Below are positions 58,860 to 64,000 of a DNA stretch of 64,000 nt, piece by piece. The position numbers and the translations under genes are program-made. The stretch lies in contig JAVLRN010000003.1 of NCBI GenBank assembly GCA_032821775.1, forward strand, positions 1,426,001-1,490,000, in the 5' to 3' direction. How positions within the stretch are numbered: position 1 is the first letter of the stretch; every line of letters starts with the position of its first letter. Source of the stretch: Sanguinoderma infundibulare. Taxonomy: Eukaryota > Basidiomycota > Agaricomycetes > Polyporales > Polyporaceae. Under the pieces are notes generated by a model. It saw only the letters and a program-made list of their open reading frames with translations, was not told where the DNA came from and did no database searches.

Positions 58860-59663
58860 CTATATTGTCCGAACGGCGAAGGCGACGCAGATGCAAATGA
58901 TGGAGTCCTATTCGAGCGATAGTCAGAAGACGGGTGCGGTCATTTACACTCTATCTGTGTCCCAGAAACGCTAGAAGGGCAGGAGCGGGGAAAGCATAGC
59001 GAGTACGTACATTAGCGAACACCTCTTGAGCTACGACGTCGGAATCTTCCCAGTGGCACACTAGATCGGCTCTGGTTTTGGCAAGTGTGAAGGGCCGCAC
59101 GTCGGAGAGAACGTCGGCAAAGAACGCGCGGAACGTCCACAGTATGGTCAGAATTTCCGAGCACGGGCTTGTATAATCCCACGAAACTGGACACTTACCG
59201 GCCCCCCTGCCCAACGTTCTCATTGATTTGTGTCAAGACGATGTATTTACTGTGAACGCCAGTGTCAGTTGTGGATGATGACGGCATACCTCACGGAACC
59301 ACGCTTGCTGCGCGACGCGTCACTCACAACTCTCGAGGCTGGATCTCTGCGATGAGCGGGGATGCATGAGCCAAATGCGCGAAGGGGAGTGCCAAAAGGC
59401 GCGTAATGCGCTCACACACCTAGCATCCGCTTCTTGACGCGCTCACCGATCTCCTTCATCCACGCCTTGACCTTGTCGCGCTCTTTCGGCTCAGGCCATG
59501 TTGCGGCCCTGAGCGTCGTCGCGAGCAGCTCCTTCATATATGCGCGGAGGAGGTCTGCATCGAACGTCGGTCGTGGAGATGGTGCACTGGGACGAGGGGA
59601 AGGGGCACTTGAGCGAGGGGTGGTTGGTGAGCGGAGGCCCGAGGCCATTGCAGTCGTCGCCAT
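58860..59663 (-). CDS. Tctex1-domain dynein light-chain-like protein
   Basis: Five short exons (59663-59420, 59346-59328, 59249-59199, 59071-59011, 58907-58860) give 140 residues, all junctions in phase. A Ser/Pro-rich leader (SAPSPRPSAPSPRP) is followed by the N-terminal helix region (FDADLLRAYMKELLATTLR, VKAWMKEIGERVKKRML). The Tctex1 beta-core is EIQPREFKYIVLTQINENVG, QGGRADLVCHWEDSDVVAQE, VFANDSIICICVAFAVRTI. These correspond to the strand order K-[YF]-I-V...G...C-x-W-[DE]...N-[DE]-[ST]-x-x-C-x-x-x-[AV]-[FY]-[GA] of the family. It should be a dimeric light chain on a dynein intermediate chain. The subfamily (DYNLT1/3 or TCTEX1D2-like) is not resolved. ATG 59648 is an alternative start. 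The gene is divergent from PEX11 across 360 bp. Confidence 0.85.
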
Positions 59664-60023
59664 GAGCAAGTCGGTGGACGCAAGCAAGAGAAGGTAAGAG
59701 ACAACGATGAGAGTCGGAAAAACCACAAGCCCTGGTCACGGTTGTCGTCGACTGCCACAATACTCGCCTGCGCCGCGCCGCGCGACAGCCGAGCGTGTCA
59801 GGCTTCCCGATGCGGATGTTGACGCTTGTTTGGCCGGGTGCAGTAGCACGTGGAGGCGTTTTCGCCAAAACGGGCAAGAGGAGACACATTACGCTGCAAC
59901 TACGAGCCTGTGCCTCCAAGTCCTACGCGTCTGCGCCCTTTGCTTGTTCGGAATCCTACGACGACGTCCGCGCCCTTTGCTCGTTCGGAATTCTACGACG
60001 ACGTCCGCTACTCTAGCGTCACC
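59664..60023. promoter_or_regulatory. divergent promoter region of Tctex1 and PEX11 genes
   Basis: 360 bp between two divergent starts. It contains a 37-bp tandem duplication at 59933-60006, described separately. No further gene fits. Confidence 0.6.
59933..60006 (+). repeat. 37-bp tandem duplication before PEX11
   Basis: Copy one is 59933-59969 and copy two 59970-60006, identical at 35 of 37 positions; both begin GCGCCCTTTGC and end ACGACGACGTCC. The second copy ends 17 bp before the PEX11 ATG at 60024, so the array probably lies in the 5'UTR or core promoter. The unit length is not a multiple of three, which argues against coding. Confidence 0.9.
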
Positions 60024-61524
60024 ATGTCTTCGATAACCTTCCCGTACGCTGAACACAGCCATTCCGCCTCCTCGTCGTTTGTCACCGTGCAGGACTCCCG
60101 CCATGGCCAGATGTCCTCCTCGTACGAGGCCCCGAACGACACTTCCGCGTTCCAGATGAACCCCCTCTCGTCTCATCCTCCCCGGACACCACGCACGTCT
60201 CTTATGTCCAATGGCTCCCACATGTTTGGAACGGATATTTACGATTCCAAGCTCGAGGACAAGGATGGTTCCTCGCCGACGTTCGAGGCCCAAGACGACG
60301 ACGAGGAAGACGAGGAGAAGCAGGACGCGGCCAAGGATCGGGTTAGGAGGGAGGACATCTGGCGAGAATTGGTCAAGTCTGCGAACGGGCGCGACAAGGC
60401 ATTTGTACGTCACCTCTCGTGCTCCCCGTGTGTCGTGCTTCTCTTCTTATGCTCAAAGAAGTGCGTGACTGACTGACGGGATCGGCGGCGTGATGTCGGC
60501 TATGTCGTGCGTTGTAGAAACTACTGCAGTACTCGATGAAGATGTACCTACTCTTCCACGTCGCCCTCACGAACAGCCCTGTGTTCCGAGGGCGCAAACG
60601 TCCCGCGTGGGAGGCAGAGCTCACGCGACGTTTGACCTCTGCCATCGCTGGTTTCTCCTTGACGAGGTAAGTGTATTGTACGCTAGGGCGCGTTCTTGCG
60701 TTGACATGGTGTTCCTATTCGCAGGAAATGCCTCATCCTCTTCAACTGGTTGCCACCGTTGACCTCCATCCTTGCTCAACACGCGTCCGACCCCTACGCG
60801 TCAGGATCCAAGAAGGGCAAGCGGAAACCGCTTCTACATACCTTCCTGCATGCACCACCGCCTGTGCTACTCGAGTTCGTGAACGGAGTCGCAGACGACG
60901 CGGCGACGTTCTCAAAGCTGGGTCTTATTGGCAAGACGTCTGGAGCAAGAGCGGGAAGGCTCGCAGATTGGTGCTGGTTCGCCAGTACGCTTGTAGACCT
61001 TGTCGAGAACCACGTGGAGCGGAGCGTAATCCTCGACCAGCAGCATCAAGGTGTGTGAAGGTGTGCCGTTGTTATGGGTTCGCCCCCTTGACAGGGTTTC
61101 GTTTATAGTCGAGAGCCGCCTTTACGACGAGTCCATGACTGGTGTCACCGGGAAGTCAAATCCAAGCGGAAGCAAGCTTGACCATCAAGAGCTTGCCCGT
61201 TTGCAGAGGCAAGACTACTGGATACAGGTCACGAAATGGAAGCTGCTCATGGACCTCGTCTTCGTTTGTAAGTCACGACTCTGCTCTAATGATGCCTGTC
61301 TGTCTTCATCGCCTCGCCACAGCATACGATGTGTTCGGACTGAAACGCGCAAAAGGCCAAGTCCAAACGTTCGCCGGGCTCGCATCGGCCATTCTCAGGT
61401 TAGTTTGACCCTACCTGCCATCCTCAGCTGCGGTCTCGCTCACAATGTTGTTCCAATCCGACACAGTACCGCCAAGCTGTACGATCGTCAGAAAACCGCA
61501 CTGAGCAAGAGTAGCTCGCATTAA
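60024..61524 (+). CDS. PEX11: peroxisomal membrane protein PEX11 family
   Basis: Six exons (60024-60404, 60518-60666, 60725-61050, 61109-61267, 61323-61398, 61467-61524) give 382 residues. A long Ser-rich acidic N-terminus (to about residue 105) precedes the PEX11 domain: RDKAFKLLQYSMKMYLLFHV (amphipathic helix), RRLTSAIAGFSLTRKCLILF, RAGRLADWCWFASTLVDLVE, RLQRQDYWIQVTKWKLLMDL, VFVSYDVFGLKRAKGQVQTF, AGLASAILSTAKLYDRQK. PEX11 proteins bend and elongate peroxisomal membranes before fission. The extended N-terminus and lysine-rich insert suggest the PEX11C-like branch of filamentous fungi (inference). The start is the first ATG after the 37-bp tandem repeat, in a CACC context. Confidence 0.93.
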
Positions 61525-61705
61525 CCGGGCCACTGCGTTGGCGCACTTATGCTATACCATCACCGTATATCTCTATGCTGCCGTTGAGGATTTAGTGCTA
61601 TCATTTACTGTCCGTTAATTAGAATACACTAGTAATAGGTGATTTGAATATGCTGCACAACCGCGAGTGACAGATGACTGACTGATCGAGCAACGCCATG
61701 CGAGA

Positions 61706-62144
61706 CTACCAAGGTAACCATCCTGACCGGCTCTTCGCCCCAGCCGGCGTGTTTTGCACCGAGCCATGTGCTGCAGGTGGGGGCGATTGCGACTGTTTTC
61801 GGAGAGCGATAACCTCAGCCTCAAGCTGTTGCACATGGGCATGGGCTTCTTCGAGGAACCGCTCATGCGCGAGGTGTTGCTGCCACGTTCGTAGGCCCTG
61901 GAAAGGAGGATAGTACCACACGTGCGTGAAGACAGCGGAGAGGAGAGGAGCGCACGATGTAGACCGCAGAGCCGAGCAGCGCGATAGGAATCATGCCTGC
62001 TGCATAGTCGGTGTAAAATCGCGCATGGGGAGACGGCTGACGCGCTTGTGAGCTGAGGGGTCGGCGCGTTTGGGCGCGACTCGTGGATAGGGGCGAGTGT
62101 CGAGCAAGGGCGCGGAACGTGCGAGTGATACTCCGTATGGACAT
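61706..62144 (-). CDS. small mitochondrial membrane protein, unknown function
   Basis: Two exons (62144-61956, 61897-61706) give 126 residues. The first 40 residues are basic and Ser/Arg-rich (SIRSITRTFRALARHSPLST), a mitochondrial presequence. One hydrophobic segment follows (AAGMIPIALLGSAVYIGLRT), then a helical heptad region (WQQHLAHERFLEEAHAHVQQ, LEAEVIALRKQ) and a Ser/Pro-rich tail ending in SRSGWLPW. The order (presequence, single TM, coiled coil) resembles inner-membrane accessory or assembly proteins. I do not recognise the orthologue. It is convergent with PEX11 and divergent from the TVP38 gene. Confidence 0.65.
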
Positions 62145-62966
62145 GTCTGTGTGAGTGTCCGGGAAACACCTAGAATGAGTGAAGAGGGAACGTGCAGGAA
62201 AGGCTGAGCGCGGCGTGGTGGTGCGAAGATGGACAAAGTGCCGGCGGCTACACAGGCCCGATGCGAACCCAAATTTAGCAGCTCGTTCACCCATGTGCAC
62301 ATGGGCGCTTCGCGGTCCCGACATGGCGTTGTCGGGCGGAGAGGCTGCTCAAATGACGTCCCAGTTCGAGAGGCAGTACTACTAGCGTCGTCATAGCTTT
62401 GGTGTGTGCGCTCTGCAGCGCTGCCAGACATGTTTCTTGACGACAAAACCATCTGCGGAATTTTGAGGGTGGAGTCGATGGCATATTGTCAACCACGACC
62501 GTATGGACACCGCCACACTGCGCGATTGCATCCATATCGGGAGAGCATGTCTGCGATTGGACTCGGAGTGCAGTGGTAATTTTAGACGCTGCTGCGCTTC
62601 CGCCGCCTAAGACAAACTGCGACAACCGCGGCGAGTGTTGCGCACTTGCAGCGTGCAGACGGCTGAAAGATAGGAGGGGGCGGGGCAGAGATTACAGTGT
62701 GTGAGGGAGAGGAGGGCGGGAGGGCGCAGAACCGGGGCGCCGATCAGGACAGATGGGCGAGCGTGGGAAGGATCAAGGGAATATAACGGGATCGCATCAG
62801 TCGGTCGCCCGTGCTGCTCTCTCCAGGCCTCTCAGCTCCAGCCAAGCTCCAGCTCCGCCATCGCGTCCAGCACACAGCGACCCTCTGGCTGGCCTCACTG
62901 GCCCATCTTCGTCCTCGACCATTTCCTTCCTCGTTTCCTCTTTGGACTGGCCTCCATCCCGCTGCA
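62145..62966. promoter_or_regulatory. divergent promoter region
   Basis: 820 bp between the small mitochondrial protein (minus) and the TVP38 gene (plus). Short frames only. The part from 62811 to 62966 is open and in frame with TVP38 but upstream of its first ATG. Confidence 0.5.
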
Positions 62967-64000
62967 ATGGACTTGCACAATCCCTCCCGGCCTGGACAGC
63001 CCTCGCGCGTTACCCCGCTTCGCCCGACCTCTCCTGCGCAACCTGCCTCCCTGTCGTCGCCACGTACTTCAAGAACGCCGCAACCCCTTCCGCACCGTTT
63101 CGCGCACATTCAAGACGTCTACGATGAGAAGGCAGAGCTCACCCAGCTCCAGGACTTGTCCAACCGGCCCCCTCCAGGGCTGACTGCAGACATCTCGCCG
63201 ATTCCTGGCCCCTCTTCCCATTCTCGCCCGCAAGCACCTTCCCCCAATTCTTCAATACCTCCCTGGATACGCTCCCAGCGTATGCACCATCCACGTCCTT
63301 CGCAACTCCAGCAACCCTTCTCCCCCGCTCCCTGCCCCATCGCGTCAAGTTGGGCCTCCCCGTCCGGCTCTTCCCTCCCTTCCGCTCCCTCCGCATACTC
63401 AATATCACCATCCTATACTCGTCCACGCACTCTACGGATAGCTAATCTAATCAAACCTTGGATCCCAATAATACTGTACATTACCACCACCCTGGGCTTT
63501 CTCGTCGCCGTCAGCTTTTGGAAAGTCGAGGTCTTCCAAGGTAAGCAGACGCCTGTCATTGCCATTTATTCGATCAACAAACCGTCCACACCGCATCCGT
63601 TTCCATTGCCACAGGTCTGGACGAACTATCCCGTTGGCTCAAGTCCGACCCGTACCAGGGATATGCTGTCATCTTCACCCTCATCTTCCTAACTACCATC
63701 CGTGAGTATTCCCTTATCTTCCTCATGATCCTCCAACAGTCCTGCGGACCCGCCCTATGCGCAGTCGCGCCATGGAAAAATAGAATTTGACGTACCAATG
63801 ATCTCCACGCTGACGCTCACGTCCCGCAGCTCCCGTTCCTTTGTATTCCACGCTCATTATCCTATCCGGTTATACGTTTGGCCCCTGGTCCGGCGCGATC
63901 ATCTCGTACTGGGCCTCGCTCGCAGGCGCGCTCGTTGTCTTCACGCTTTCCCGGACGTTCTTCCGTGCCAGTATCTCGCGCTGGCTTTCGTGCACCGTCT
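62967..64000 (+). CDS. TVP38: TVP38/DedA-family Golgi membrane protein (partial)
   Basis: Three exons are visible (62967-63540, 63615-63701, 63830 to the window edge) and the gene continues outside. The first 165 residues are Pro/Ser-rich and cytosolic. A transmembrane segment follows (PWIIPI-like: IKPWIPIILYITTTLGFLVA), then GLDELSRWLKSDPYQGYAVI, FTLIFLTTI and the SNARE-associated (DedA/VTT) core PPVPLYSTLIILSGYTFGPW, SGAIISYWASLAGALVVFTL, SRTFFR. These are characteristic of Tvp38. The family sits in late Golgi or endosomal membranes and is related to lipid-scrambling VTT proteins. ATG 62967 is the first in the frame. Confidence 0.9.

Noticed and set aside
1..64000. CRISPR array, prophage, plasmid or bacterial biosynthetic cluster
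   Set aside because: No spaced direct repeats, integrase or operon structure was seen; the gene structure is eukaryotic throughout.

Overview
This window is nuclear DNA from a filamentous basidiomycete fungus, most likely an Agaricomycete. The evidence is dense genes broken by many 50-90 nt introns with GTRNGY...YAG borders, GC-rich third codon positions, Ser/Pro-rich low-complexity proteins, a basidiomycete-type DUF6593 protein, and a fungal gene repertoire (NRC-2 kinase, GH128 glucanase, YAP-type bZIP with DUF3425, HSF-type regulator, PEX11, TVP38). No CRISPR array, plasmid, phage, bacterial operon or confident tRNA/rRNA gene was seen. All gene models come from reading splice sites and domain motifs by eye.

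Layout. 0.3-4 kb: AhpD-like protein and a secreted GH128 beta-1,3-glucanase, both on the minus strand. 4.7-7.9 kb: a two-RRM RNA-binding protein and a G-patch/DUF4187 protein (plus). 9-13.6 kb: a Ser/Pro-rich protein (minus), RNA polymerase subunit Rpb12 (plus) and a DUF6593 protein (minus). 16.4-23.3 kb: bZIP factor (plus), mitochondrial uS14m (minus), small membrane protein (plus) and a 20-exon MFS transporter (minus). 23.3-32 kb: an 8.7 kb stretch with no complete gene, holding a DUF6699-like relic and scattered coding-like islands. 32-47 kb: three large plus-strand regulatory genes: an NRC-2/Fpk1 AGC kinase, an HSF-domain regulator and a CLASP microtubule protein. 47.3-52.7 kb: an uncertain two-part hypothetical locus and a single-exon mitochondrial PPR-like protein (minus). 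52.7-58.9 kb: mostly non-coding. 58.9-64 kb: a Tctex1 dynein light-chain-like gene (minus) divergent from PEX11 (plus), then a small mitochondrial protein (minus) divergent from a TVP38/DedA membrane protein that runs off the window.

The genes do not form one pathway. They are mainly housekeeping and regulatory genes: transcription and RNA handling, mitochondrial translation, peroxisome division, Golgi trafficking, cytoskeleton, transport and wall degradation. Several adjacent pairs are divergent with 360-820 bp between starts, so shared promoter regions are possible. I did not find a convincing undescribed system. The points most worth a second look are the 49.4 kb locus where a stop codon separates two coding-like parts, the gene-poor 23-32 kb segment, stop-free 3n introns and 11-18 nt micro-exons that would mislead gene prediction, and a 37-bp tandem duplication just before the PEX11 start.
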